Assembly: GCF_047511655.1 (NCBI RefSeq)
Contig: NC_133397.1
Coordinates: 123,965,308 to 124,029,307 of the forward strand
From: Castor canadensis
Lineage: Eukaryota > Chordata > Mammalia > Rodentia > Castoridae
Direction of reading: 5' to 3'
Length of the DNA: 64,000 bases
The notes beneath the pieces were generated by a model. That model was not told the DNA's origin. It ran no database searches and saw only the letters and a list, made by a program, of their open reading frames with translations. This document shows positions 12,767-23,688 of the stretch, in pieces. Each line of letters opens with the position of its first letter. Position 1 is the stretch's first letter. A program made the position numbers and the translations under genes.

Positions 12767-13677
12767 TATCATATATCTTAAATATCCTTTAATTTGGAAA
12801 TCCCCAAGTCTTTGTCTCTCATGACATTCATATTTTCTAAGAGTAGGGTCAGTTATTCAGTAGAATGTTTCTTAATTTGTGTTTGATTTTTGTGGATTAA
12901 ATTCAGTTTATGTATTTTGGGTGAGTATATGATAAATCTTGGTATTGAATTCTCAGTGCATTATGTCAAGGACACATTATATTCAATGTCTTTTTACTGG
13001 GGAGATTAACTTTGATAATTTGGGTGAGGTGGTGCCAGTTTTTTCCCCTGTAAAGTTGTTACCTTATTCTTTGTAATTAATATGTATCCTATGATTAGAC
13101 ATTTTGCCACTATGTAGATATTCTGTTATCCCTTTACATTTTATCCTCTAGCTTTAAGATCCATGAGTAGTCCTTGTTTGAATTAGATGTCCGTGAGTTT
13201 TGCCCTATGGTGATCTTTCTATTTACATAAATCTGAACACATTTGTAAGTTTGGTTTCTTCTGGAAGAAAGAGCCCCACTCCTACCTTTTGTTCTATCAA
13301 TGTGGACAGATGGGTTCTACTTTATAAGATAGTATCGTTATTTATTTTGATGTCACATTAGATTTAGCCAGGGACAATTGCTTTTAAAATGGCCTTTGTG
13401 ATGTTTTGAAATATCCCCACCATTTTTGAACACTTACAGATTTTTTGATACAAGAAGACACTCCTGGCTTATCTCCTACTTTCCTTGCGTCAACCCCATG
13501 ATCAACCATTTCTCCAAGGAGTCGTGGTTCCCTTCAGTGGAGGATGGCACATATTTAGAAATCAAGTTCCAGGTCCTGTGTTTGATAACTGCAACTGGTT
13601 GTCTTTCCTTCTTGACCTTCTAAACAGACAAAGCTAGGAAACAGAATACTTTTATGAATATGTATCTAAAACTTTAC
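12767..13677. other. Nothing recognised
   Basis: Unique AT-rich sequence. A 65-codon frame at 13426-13623 shows no domain. Confidence 0.4.
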
Positions 13678-14671
13678 TCCCACCACCATCTTTTTTTTTT
13701 ATATTTTATTTTATTTTTTTTCATTTTTCTTTTATTATTCATATGTGCATACAAGGCTTGGTTCATTTCTCCCCCCTGCCCCCACCCCCTCCCTTACCAC
13801 CCACTCCGCCCCCTCCCTCTCCCCCCACTTCAATACCCAGCAGAAACTATTTTGCCCTTATTTCTAATTTTGTTGTAGAGAGAGTATAAGCAATAATAGG
13901 AAGGAACAAGGGTTTTTGCTGGTTGAGGTAAGGATAGCTATACAGGGCATTGACTCACATTGATTTCCTGTGCGTGGGTGTTACCCTCTAGGTTAATTCT
14001 TTTTGATCTAACCTTTTCTCTAGTACCTGTTCCCCTTTTCCTATTGGCCTCAGTTGCTTTAAGGTATCTGCTTTAGTTTCTCTGCGTTAAGGGCAACAAA
14101 TGCTAGCTAGCTTTTTAGGTGTCTTACCTATCCTCACCCCTTCCTTGTGTGCTCTCGCTTTTATCATGTGCTCAAAGTCCAATCCCATTGTTGTGTTTGC
14201 CCTTGATCTAATGTCCACATATGAGGGAGAACATACGATTTTTGGTCTTTTGGGCCAGGCTAACCTCACTCAGAATGATGTTCTCCAATTCCATCCATTT
14301 ACCAGCGAATGATAACATTTCGTTCTTCTTTATGGCTGCATAAAATTCCATTGTGTATAGATACCACATTTTCTTAATCCATTTGTCAGTGGTGGGGCAT
14401 CTTGGCTGTTTCCATAACTTGGCTATTGTGAATAGTGCCGCAATAAACATGGGTGTGCAGGTGCCTCTGGAGTAACCTGTGTCACAGTCTTTTGGGTATA
14501 TCCCCAAGAGTGGTATTGCTGGATCAAATGGTAGATCGATGCCTAGCTTTTTAAGTAGCCTCCAAATTTTTTTCCAGAGTGGTTGTACTAGTCTACATTC
14601 CCACCAACAGTGTAAGAGGGTTCCTTTTTCCCTGCATCCTCACCAACACCTGTTGTTCCCACCACCATCTT
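13678..14671 (-). mobile_element. 5'-truncated L1 with perfect 15-bp TSD, antisense
   Basis: The element is bounded by a perfect duplication, tcccaccaccatctt, at 13678-13692 and 14657-14671. Inside, in reverse: poly-A tail (T-rich, 13691-13730), G-rich 3' UTR tract (C-rich at 13770-13828), 3' UTR, then the last part of ORF2 (reverse frame 14208-14507, including the GIYPKD and [14 protein letters not shown] regions). The duplication ends 'ctt' and is followed by 'aa', fitting the L1 endonuclease preference for T-rich/AA targets. It lacks all upstream ORF2 and ORF1, so it was dead on arrival. The insert without duplications is about 964 bp. Confidence 0.95.
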
Positions 14672-17600
14672 AATTCTCTTTTCTAGATGATGCTTATTAC
14701 CTTCTATATAGTATAGTCATTATTATTTATACTTTTTGTTAATATCAGGTATGTTAACATCTTTGTCTTTTTTATATTTGAATAAAAGATACTCAATATT
14801 GGGATTTTTATCTGCTTTCTTTTATATGCATCTCAAGCAACAAGAATGGTGGTGTTGTTCATCAGCGACATGTGAGTGAAGGAATTAACAAACTCCTGGG
14901 AAAACAAAAACCTGTGCAAGAAAGAAATAAAATTATATTACATAGTCCCACTGTGAATAGTGTTTTGTGGTGATAAACTGTGTTAAACTAATGCTGAATT
15001 TGAAACAAATAAAATTATGATATTGTGTTGTGAAGATGGGGGAAAGATGTGTGAGATGAAAGAATGATAAAGCTCTGTTTTTCAGCTGTTAATAGATAAT
15101 GTCTAAAATGGAAGGATAAAAAATACCTATATATACTTTTAAGTAAATATAGCTCACTATATAGTTCACTATACCGTTGATCATTGAAAATAAATGAGTA
15201 AAAAGAAAAGAAAAAAAAAGAAAAGAAGCAGGTAGACAAGTTGGGGTTGCTTCAATCAACTGGAGTGGGTACATTTCAAGAATAAATAGGACAGAACACT
15301 TGCCTATAAATTAGGTGCCTTTGGTTTAAGGCACCTTGATATATTGTCTAACCATCATCTCTCTTCACATGCAAGTGTATACCTCTGATAACAATAAGAT
15401 AAAAATTCTCTTGAGAAGAATCACATACATGAATGACTATAAGAAAATATACTAGCTATCCATTTTGGAGGCATTGACTACAATACATCCTTTCTTTAAG
15501 ACAGGTCAGGAAAAGCTGTGGTGATGAATATTTTCAATGCTAAATTGCACACTGGCATGAAACAATTTGTTTACATTATAAAACTTTGTGTCTTGTTTAC
15601 TATAAGTGCTGTTGTAAAGAATGCTGCTCATTTGTAAAATTGCACAAAAAAGTACAATATATTTTTATTTTTTCTCCCAAGGGAGTGCTTTGCTTTACTA
15701 CATGAATACTGAAAATCAAAGAGCTGATGGTCTGTTTCACTCTAAGGTGTTAGAAAATTCAGGGATGCATTTCTTGCTCACCCGTAGCAAAGCACTGGTC
15801 TCTTAGTATGTATCCTGTTTACTATTTTTTTTTCCTCCTGGACTTCATTGATTCATTTTCTTTCCAACTTTTCTCCTTTCCTGGCTTCATCACATCTTTG
15901 ATCATAAATCGCATTGAATTTTGTAAGTTTTCTTAAGTCTGTTTTGAAACAAGGAAAACGCATCAATAAGTAAATAATAACTAATTGCATATATTTTTAT
16001 TCACTAAAATAAAGAATTATTCCTGAGGTATTTATGTTCTCTAAAGAAAAAGATGACTATTTGTTTATTTAAAACTTCTTTACTTTTCTCAATTAAGTTA
16101 ACATTTCTCTTAATCTTACTTTTAGATACATTTTCAGGAAGAAATTTAAGATAATCTAAAGTCAATGTACTTAATTTTGACTTGATAGAACAATAGGTTT
16201 TGGGTTAGAATTGCTTATGTTTTTTTCTTATCCCAAATTCTGTGATTAGCTATTCATTTTATTCCTATTTTCTTCCCTTGTTGTGTTAGAAAATCCTTTC
16301 TTGGGGATGAAACACACAAACACACTTGCTCACACTCATGCTCATCACATATTTTTAGTGTCATCGCTGTGGTATGTAATGTGCTCATCTCTGGGAAAAT
16401 GAAAAAATGAAAAAAATGAAAAAATCTAATTCCTTCAGCAAATGACTGCAAAAATTTTCCCCACATATAAGATGGAAATGATAAATGCACCTGTTATACA
16501 GAAAATTGTTCTGAGTGTTGAATGTAGTGATTTCTCACAAAGCCCTGGCCACATTCTCATGAGGTGTTTTCTGTGGCCTCCATATTTAAGAAGCTTTGAC
16601 TAGCATAAAAAGTAAAGCACTTTGTGTATAGCGCTTTTAAATGTAAGAAAGCATTGTTAAATTAAATGTTACTGGTGTTGCATTGTGATATCAGTCATTC
16701 AATGGTTTTTGAACTTGGTTCTATTTTGAAACATAGTAGGTATTTTTTCAATCATTTTTTAAAAACTACATATAGGTCTTAACATTTATCTCCACTAAAT
16801 TTCACACATATCCTATTGTTCAAGTTTAATAGTTGACTGAAATATCCAATGCTTTAGTCTCATTTCCCAGCTTTGTGTGTTTTGTAAATGTTATAAATGT
16901 ACCTATTTCCAAGCCACTGATAATTCTTTTGGTGTATATGACCACCATCTTTCCCCAAGTTATCACCAAAGAACTATTTAATCAATTATTTTGGACAATT
17001 TACTTTTGATTCTTATTTTTATTCAGTGCAGTCTTTCTGTTTTTTATTTATTTATGTTCCTCAGACTCAGAAGCAAAGGACTGGTAGAAAACCTATTTTG
17101 AGCCCTTTGTGATAATAGGGAGGTAATCTCCCACTGGGCTTAGCTTGCCAGCTGTCTGACTGAAGCTGGCCATTTTAATATCTGAACCAATAGTAGATTT
17201 ACAGCCACAAACCATAGTGGCTTCATGTAGTCTAATTGCCTACATTTACTCAGGGGATCTGTAGCAATTGTGGGGGAAAAGCCCCCACAGAATCATAATA
17301 ATCCAATTTTCACTTATTGTGAAATTAGGCTTTTTGTATCAGGAGTGACAGTCTTCCTCAAAACTGTGTTACATTCATTAAGAAAGGTAATTCTGGAATT
17401 AAGAAACAATTCACGTTCAGATGGAGGCTATTGATTTTCCTAGTACCATGAAATGAATAAACTTGTATTCATGAGCATGAAGCTTTGGAAACTGGTTCCC
17501 ATACCCCTACTTACACAAATATTTTGCCCCAAATCTGCCTCTTTAGCCTTACATGGACCCTTTGCTCTGTTTAATGTCACTCACAATCACTCATTTCTGA

Positions 17601-17867
17601 ATCTTTGTTGTTTCTCCTCTGCCTGTCTAAAATCTACTCCTTAAGCCCTTGCTACCTACCAACACAAACCCTACCCAATTTTCTCTATGTAAATCTCTTC
17701 CAAAATGATCTTATTTTGTTCTTGCTTCCACTTCACACTGTTTTTGATACATATTTTATCATATGGGTTGTATCAAGCATGTAAATGTTCACTTCTTGAA
17801 TCATACTCGTTAATCCAGTGTTAATAATGGACCTTATAACATATCTGAAATAGTATTTTGGTATTCA
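14672..17867. other. Long AT-rich stretch, no gene
   Basis: More than 3 kb of AT-rich sequence with no recognised repeat except short homopurine runs at 15199-15228 and an A-rich tandem of 'gaaaaaat' units at 16398-16426. Reading frames of 60-78 codons carry no domain and are mostly low complexity. No RNA gene was seen. Confidence 0.45.
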
Positions 17868-18120
17868 ATTTTAAAATATTTTAAACTGACATATAATAAT
17901 TGTACATATTTATGTGCAATGACCAAGTCAGGGTAAATAGCTTATTCATCATCTTAAACATTTATCATTTCTTTTGGGGTAAGATTATTCAAAATCCTCT
18001 TTTTTTTGAAGTTAAATTACATTGTTATTAACTATACTCACTCTCCTGTGCACCATAGGGTATTCCTCTTACCTAATTGTAATTTTATACCCATTGACTA
18101 AACTTTCCCTGTAAAAACTC
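17868..18120 (-). repeat. Old L1 (L1M-type) 3' end, antisense
   Basis: The order 'ctgacatataataattgtac', 'aagtcagggtaaatagctta', 'catttatcatttcttttggg', 'attcaaaatcctc' and 'acattgttattaactatact' follows the antisense 3' end of old mammalian L1 (L1MA/L1M type). It is an ancient insertion, shared in kind with other mammals. Confidence 0.7.
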
Positions 18121-19144
18121 CCTCTCACTCTTTGTTTATGAAATCTTTCATATTTTATTAAAAATAACTTCTCTGAAATTATGTAACCATTGTGAGGTTT
18201 CTTAGAATATCATATTCAGATGGTTTGGCATTTGGCCAAGATAAAAAATAACCAAATGACTGTCACAGAGATGATAATTGGTGAGTATTTGGAATTTTAA
18301 AAGCACGCAGGTTTGCATTTTTTTCTGCAATTTTATCTTTTCTCTGAGAACTGTTCCTTCTTTTCCATAATTAACAGTGGCTGGTTTTCCACCTGCATAC
18401 TTCCTCTCTGTCGTATTTTGTTCCCCCGATTAAGATGCTTTTTTCCTTAGCTGCTTCATATGTATTTCTGGGTTCTAAGAATAGATAACAATGTCATTAT
18501 TATGTATTGGAAGTATAAAAATGGGCCAAACCTTAATTCAGCAAATTCCTGTCTAGGAATAAAGTCAACTCTGCTATAATACAATTGTTGTCTTCCCAAG
18601 AAACCTTGCATTATTAATAATCACAGTGTGTACACAACTGATTGCTAGGAATGAGGTTAGAACCTAGATAGTTTCAGAATCACAATTACTACGTTCTTTT
18701 TCCTGTAGGAATTTTGGCAGATATTTTCAAACTATGAATAATTTATATTTGTAATATGAAAATTAAGGATTAATCAATAAAACCAAAAATTATGTACAAA
18801 TTCTGAGTAAGCCCCGTGTGCTTTAGATGACGAAGATCAATGAACTTCTAATGAGTTACCATCATCCAAAATAATTTTTATAACTCATTGCTATGATAAA
18901 GATAAGATTAAAATGAGGTGCTTAGAAATGCATTGCTATTTATAATATTCACAACTGACAATGTTTTTTAATCACAAGTAAAGGGTAAAAAGCAAACTCA
19001 GGGAAACTAGCATATTCATCACTTAATGCTTTTAAAAAAAATCTCACTCATAATGCTAGTTCTGGGGTCCAAGCCTCTTAAATTAGTAACAATTCATATA
19101 TTAATACTCAAGTTTAACATGTTAGGTCAGCTTTATACCTTGGT
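18121..19144. other. Nothing recognised
   Basis: AT-rich unique sequence without coding potential or a recognised repeat. Confidence 0.4.
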
Positions 19145-20462
19145 GATAAAATAACTGAAAGATGCAATGAAACAGAGGAAAGGTTAATTTGGCTCATGGT
19201 TTCAGAGGTCTCAGTTGGCCCTGTTGCTTTTGGACTATGGCACAATGGATAATGGTGGGAGTGTGTGGCAGTGGAGGAAGCCTGTTAACCTCAGGTCAGC
19301 TGGGGAGCAGAGAAAGGGAGAGGGGAGGGTCCAGGGTTCCAATATCCCCTACAAGGGCATACATCCAATAACCTCACTTCCTTTCACTATACCCCACCTT
19401 TTTAAAAAAATTTATTTTATTCATATGTGCATACAATGTTTGGGTCATTTCTCCCCTCTTCCCCCTGCCTCCTTCCTTACCCTCCCTTATCCCCCCACCC
19501 CCTCCCTTACCCCCCTTAACCCCTTGCTACCAGGCAGAAACTATTTTGCCCTTATCTCTAATTTTGTTGAAGAGAGAGTATAAGCAATAATAGAAAGGAA
19601 CGAGGGTTTTTGCTAGTTGAGATAAGGATAGCTATACAGGGAGTTGACTTGCATTGCTTTCCTGTGCATGTGTGTTACCTTCTAAGTTAATTCTTCTCAA
19701 ACTAACCTTTTCTCTAGCTCCTGGTTCCCGTCTCCTATTGGTCTCAGTGGCTTTAAAGTATCTGCATTAGTTTCTCTGTGTTGAGGGCAACAAATGCTAG
19801 CTAGTTTTTTGAGTGTCTTACCTACCCTCATACCTCCCTTGTGTGTTCTTGCTTTATCATGTGATCAAAGTCTAATCCCCTTATTGTGTTTGTCCTTGAT
19901 CTAATGTCCACATATGAGGGAGAACATACAATTTTTGGTCTTTTGGCCAGGCTAACCTCACTCAGAATAATGTTCTCCAGTTCCATCCATTTACCTGTGA
20001 ATGATAACATTTCATTCTTCTTCATGGCTGTATAAAATTCCATTGTGTATAAATACCACATTTTCTTAATCCATTCGTCAGTAGTGGGGCATCTTGGCTG
20101 TTTCCATAACTTGGCTATTGTGAATAGCACTGCAATAAACACTGGTGTGCAGGTGCCTCTGGAGTAACCTGTGCCACAGTATTTTGGGTATATCCCCAAG
20201 AGTGAAATTGCTGGATCATATGACAGATCAGTGTTTATATTTTTAAGTAACTTCCAAATTTTTTTCCAGAGTGGTTGTATTAGTTTACATTCCCACCAGC
20301 AGTGTAAGAGGGTTCCTTTTTCCCTGCATCCTCGCCAACACCTGTTGTTAGTGTATACCCCATCTTTTAAAAGGTTTCATCACCTCTCAATAGAATCAAA
20401 TGTTGGTAACTAAGCTAATTCATGGGCTTTTGGGGGAACACTTCTAAACTATTACAGTGATT
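19145..20462. repeat. Old interspersed repeat split by a younger L1
   Basis: Bases 19145-19387 ('ggttaatttggctcatggtt', 'ggcagtggaggaagcctg', 'ccaataacctcacttccttt') and 20369-20462 ('tttcatcacctctcaatag', 'tcatgggcttttgggggaac') are two halves of one old mammalian repeat whose family I cannot name. They are separated by the L1 at 19388-20368. The 122-codon frame at 19215 spans the repeat/L1 border and is not a gene. Confidence 0.6.
19388..20368 (-). mobile_element. 5'-truncated L1 with 15-bp TSD (1 mismatch), antisense
   Basis: Flanking duplications are tataccccacctttt (19388-19402) and tataccccatctttt (20354-20368); the right copy is followed by AAAA, a textbook TTTT/AA endonuclease site. 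The insert holds, in reverse, A-tail, C-rich block (19452-19520), 3' UTR and the last part of ORF2 (reverse frame 19828-20199, with 'YSRGTCTP' and '[12 protein letters not shown]'). It is about 951 bp and breaks off at almost the same L1 position as the copy at 13.7 kb. Confidence 0.93.
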
Positions 20463-20499
20463 ATAAAAATTATATTGACTTTTGAGCCCCCTCCTACTT

Positions 20500-21640
20500 T
20501 CAATGTTCCACACTCCCTAGCCAGAGCCTCCTTGGCTTCTTTTTTTCCCTCCCCTCTTCTTCCCTTCCTCCTTCCAGCTGCCTCCATTTCTTTAATGGGT
20601 GCTTAACTGGGCCTGGTGGGCAGCAGAGAAGTTTTCTAAGTGACTTCACCAAATGTCCAGTGATAGGCAGAGGTCCGATGATAAGAGCCCCAGCACTAGC
20701 AGTGGCAAGTCAGATGCAGACCAGTGGACCCCACTGCTCCAGACCCCCAAGAGCAGGAGGAGAGGAAGCCTTCTGCCACCCAGCAGAAAAAAAATACCAA
20801 ACTCTAGTGAAACCACTGCTAAAGTTATCCATTAGTGCTAAAAGAATTCAGAAGGAGCTAGCTGAAATAACCCTGGCTCCTCCTCCTAATTGCAGTGCTG
20901 GGCCTAAAGGAGAAAACATCTGTAAATGGAGATACACTATACTTAGTCTACCAGGTTCTGTGTATGAAGGTGCTGTGCTTTTTCTGGATATCACAATTTC
21001 ATCAGATTATCCATTTAAGCCACCAAAGGTTACTTTCTGCACCAGAATTTATCACTACAACATCAACAGTCAGGGAGTCATCTGCCTGAACATCCTTAAA
21101 GACAACTGGAGTCCTGCTTTGAGTATTTCAAAGGTTTTTCTATTTGTTCCCTTTTGGCAGATTGCAATCCTGCGAATCCTCTGGTTGGAAGCATCGCCAC
21201 TCAGTATTTGACCAACAGAGCAGAACGTGACAGGATAGACAGACAGTGGACCAAGAGATCTGCAACATAATTCACATAATTTGTATGCAGTGTGAAGGAG
21301 CAGAAGGCATCTTCTCACTGTGCTGCAAATCTTTATAGCCTTTACAATATGGACTTCTGTGTGTTATGTTATACTGATTCTACTCTCTGCTTTATCCTTT
21401 GGAGACTGGGAAACTCCTCCAAAAAGGTAAATGCTGTCAAGAATAGAACTTTGTAGCTGTAAAGTAGTTATGTTTAAAATGCCTATTTGCAAGTCTTGCT
21501 TCTTTGGGATATCAAAATGTAGTTTGTGATGTACTAAAGATACTGGTCCTGAAGTCTACCAAATATTATAGGGCATTTTAGCTTAATTCATTATCTGTAT
21601 GAAGTTAAACTAAGATTGAAATTCTATGGTTCCTGAACCT
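20500..21640 (+). pseudogene. UBE2E3: Processed pseudogene of ubiquitin-conjugating enzyme E2 E3
   Basis: The parent is an E2 that carries ubiquitin as a thioester on a catalytic cysteine and passes it on with an E3 ligase. The start at 20653 reads [10 protein letters not shown] then SPSTSSG and SDADQ, which fits UBE2E3 rather than E1 or E2 paralogues, as does [13 protein letters not shown]. The core follows in a second frame (about 20800-21130: [49 protein letters not shown]), keeping the active-site Cys codon at 21083-21085. A roughly 4-base loss near 21140 returns to frame 1, which reads [17 protein letters not shown] to a stop at 21268-21270. No introns, recognisable 5' UTR (from about 20500) and 3' UTR, and at least three indels show an mRNA-derived, inactive copy. 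HCN reads HYN. The outer borders are approximate; no poly-A or TSD was found. Confidence 0.93.
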
Positions 21641-22453
21641 GGTGTTTTTCTTTGTTTGTCTGTTTTTTTTCCTGCTGATTTCTTTGTTTTGTTTGTTTGC
21701 TTATTGTGGGTTTTCTATTTTAATTTTTATTCCTATTATCTTCTTTTTTCTTTCTATGCTATTGACTTTACTGTCATCATCTTCTCATCCCTACTCTCAC
21801 CCTCCTCACTCTCTCTCCTTCTCCTGTGCTAAAATCCTTTGCTCCCCTCCCCAACAACTCATTCTGCCCCTTCTCACCCACTCTTTTCCATCAGTCCTCA
21901 CCTTCCCCTCCCATTCTCCCCCAGCCTGTCACCAGACTATCCCTCCCTCCTACACACTCATCACCCACTGACCAACCTACTATGCCAACTTTACACAACC
22001 CCTAATTCTTGCAATCCCTGACACAAGCACCTTCTACTACAACAGAAATACACCCAAACACACACAAGGACTACAAAAATCTGCAGCCCCTGCACTGCTT
22101 CCCCCACTTACTCACTCCACTTCCCACCTCCCCCTTTAGTGCCACTCTATCCAGCTCCCCAAATTTCTATAGCTAGCCTTACAAACGTTAACCTCCCCCC
22201 CCCAACTCCCACTGCTTATAGCTATTACCACCAAGGTATCTTCTATATAACATATAAACTACCAGTCAGATATTAAACCTGTGAATTAGTTATTACTAAA
22301 TTACACCCATACCAGGGACAGAAATAACACACCAACTTAGTTAAAAACCTAAGACAGACACAAAACAAAAATTAAATCAAGGGAAAGAAAATAGGTGACT
22401 GAAAACACCAACTAGCTTATCAAGAACATAATTGCACAGTACCATGTGGAGCA
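21640..22453 (+). promoter_or_regulatory. L1 5' UTR / internal promoter region
   Basis: An 0.8-kb leader precedes ORF1. It is strongly pyrimidine-rich between 21780 and 22210 (runs of C and CT) and then A-rich up to the ORF1 start. In L1 the 5' UTR contains the internal polymerase II promoter; that role here is family knowledge, as I cannot identify individual factor sites. Overlapping frames in this interval are low-complexity artefacts. Confidence 0.55.
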
Positions 22454-23637
22454 ATGGGAAGAAGAAGAAGGGATAGAAACCATTCTCCCCCCCAAAATAA
22501 TTTAATACAAGATTCAGAGGGAAATGAAGAAAATGGATACACAGTTCCAGACTCCAACAAAACAAAGACAAATGACACCAAAGAACCCAATGATGTCCAC
22601 AAAAACCACCTCAAAGAAGAAATCCTTCAAGTAATCACTGAGAATTTCATGGAGATGTTATTAGACATGGTCAACCAAAACGTACAAGAGGCACTCAAGA
22701 AATTTCAAGACACCAAAAATAAAGAATATGAGAAGACATACAAACAAATAAATGAACTCATAGAAGCGCCAAATAAACACCAAAGTGAAACAGAGAACAC
22801 TATAAGTAGAGAGATAAATGAATTAAAGATAAAAATAGAAAATATTAAAGAGGAAGTGACCCATGATATGGAAAACCTCCGAAAAAAAGAATCAAACAGA
22901 AACACAAAACACAGTGGAAAGCCACTCCAGCAGACTAGAACAAATGAAAGATAGAACCTCAGAACTTGAAGATAAAATAGAAATTAAAGGAAAAACTGAA
23001 GAACTATTAGTCAAACAACTCAAGACCTGTGCAAGGAATATGCAAGAACTTACCAACTCCATTAAAAGACCAAACCTGAGAATCATAGGCATTGAAGAAG
23101 GAGAAGAGGTTCAAGCAAAAGGGATTCATAATATATTTAATAAAATAATAAGAGAAAATTTCCCATACGTAGAGAAAGTTATGTCCATTCAGGAACAAAA
23201 AGCCTTCAGGACACCAAACAGACTTGACCAAAATAGAACTTCCCCATGACACATTATCATTAAAACAACAAGCACAGAGAATAGAGAAAGAATATTGAAG
23301 GCTGTAAGAGAGAAAGAAACAAATAACATATAAATGTAAACCCATAAAAATCACAGCAGATTTCTCCATGGAAACTGTAAATGCAAGAAGGGCATGGAGT
23401 GAGGTATTCCAGGCAGTGAATGAAAATAACTTCAACCCTAGGAAACTCTACCCAGCAAAATGGAGCAATAAAAGCCTTCCATGATAAGCCGAAACTAAAA
23501 CAATATATGACCACCAAGCTACCACTATGAAAGATTCTTCAAGGAATTCTGCACAAAAAAAATGAAAGCAAACAAAACCACGAGAGGACAGGCAACATCA
23601 AACCACAGGAGAAGAAAAGACAAGGAATCAGAGAGTA
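22454..23637 (+). pseudogene. L1 ORF1 (RNA-binding chaperone), frameshifted
   Basis: ORF1p normally trimerises through a coiled coil and binds L1 RNA through an RRM and a C-terminal domain. The first frame (22454-22954) starts MGRRRRDRNHSP and runs into a charged, heptad-like coiled coil. A single-base change in the A7 run at 22882-22888 moves the reading to the next frame (22863-23249), which holds SRLEQMKDRTSELEDK and the RRM strand NLRIIGIEEGEE. Further breaks follow. The C-terminal domain is still readable (KPIKITADFSMET, NFNPRKLYPAKW, KAFHDKPKLKQYMTT) to about 23637. Start chosen at the ATG in front of the basic N terminus; another ATG sits at 22444 in a different frame. Confidence 0.85.
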
Positions 23638-23688
23638 ACATTAATTCAGCTGCACATAATCAAACCCTCGAACAACAAAATCAACTAA

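Noticed and set aside
19215-19583. 122-codon frame
   Set aside because: It starts in an old interspersed repeat and runs into the reverse 3' UTR of the inserted L1.
20653-21211. Functional intronless UBE2E3 copy
   Set aside because: At least three indels split the reading frame, and the normal start and the normal end are in a different frame from the core.
21642-22021. Pro/Ser-rich frames at 21642-22021
   Set aside because: They read the pyrimidine-rich L1 5' UTR; low complexity and open in several frames.
23007-23435. 142-codon reverse-strand frame
   Set aside because: It is the complement of L1 ORF1; hydrophobic, repetitive Phe/Ser/Leu content is typical of the antisense of A-rich coding sequence.
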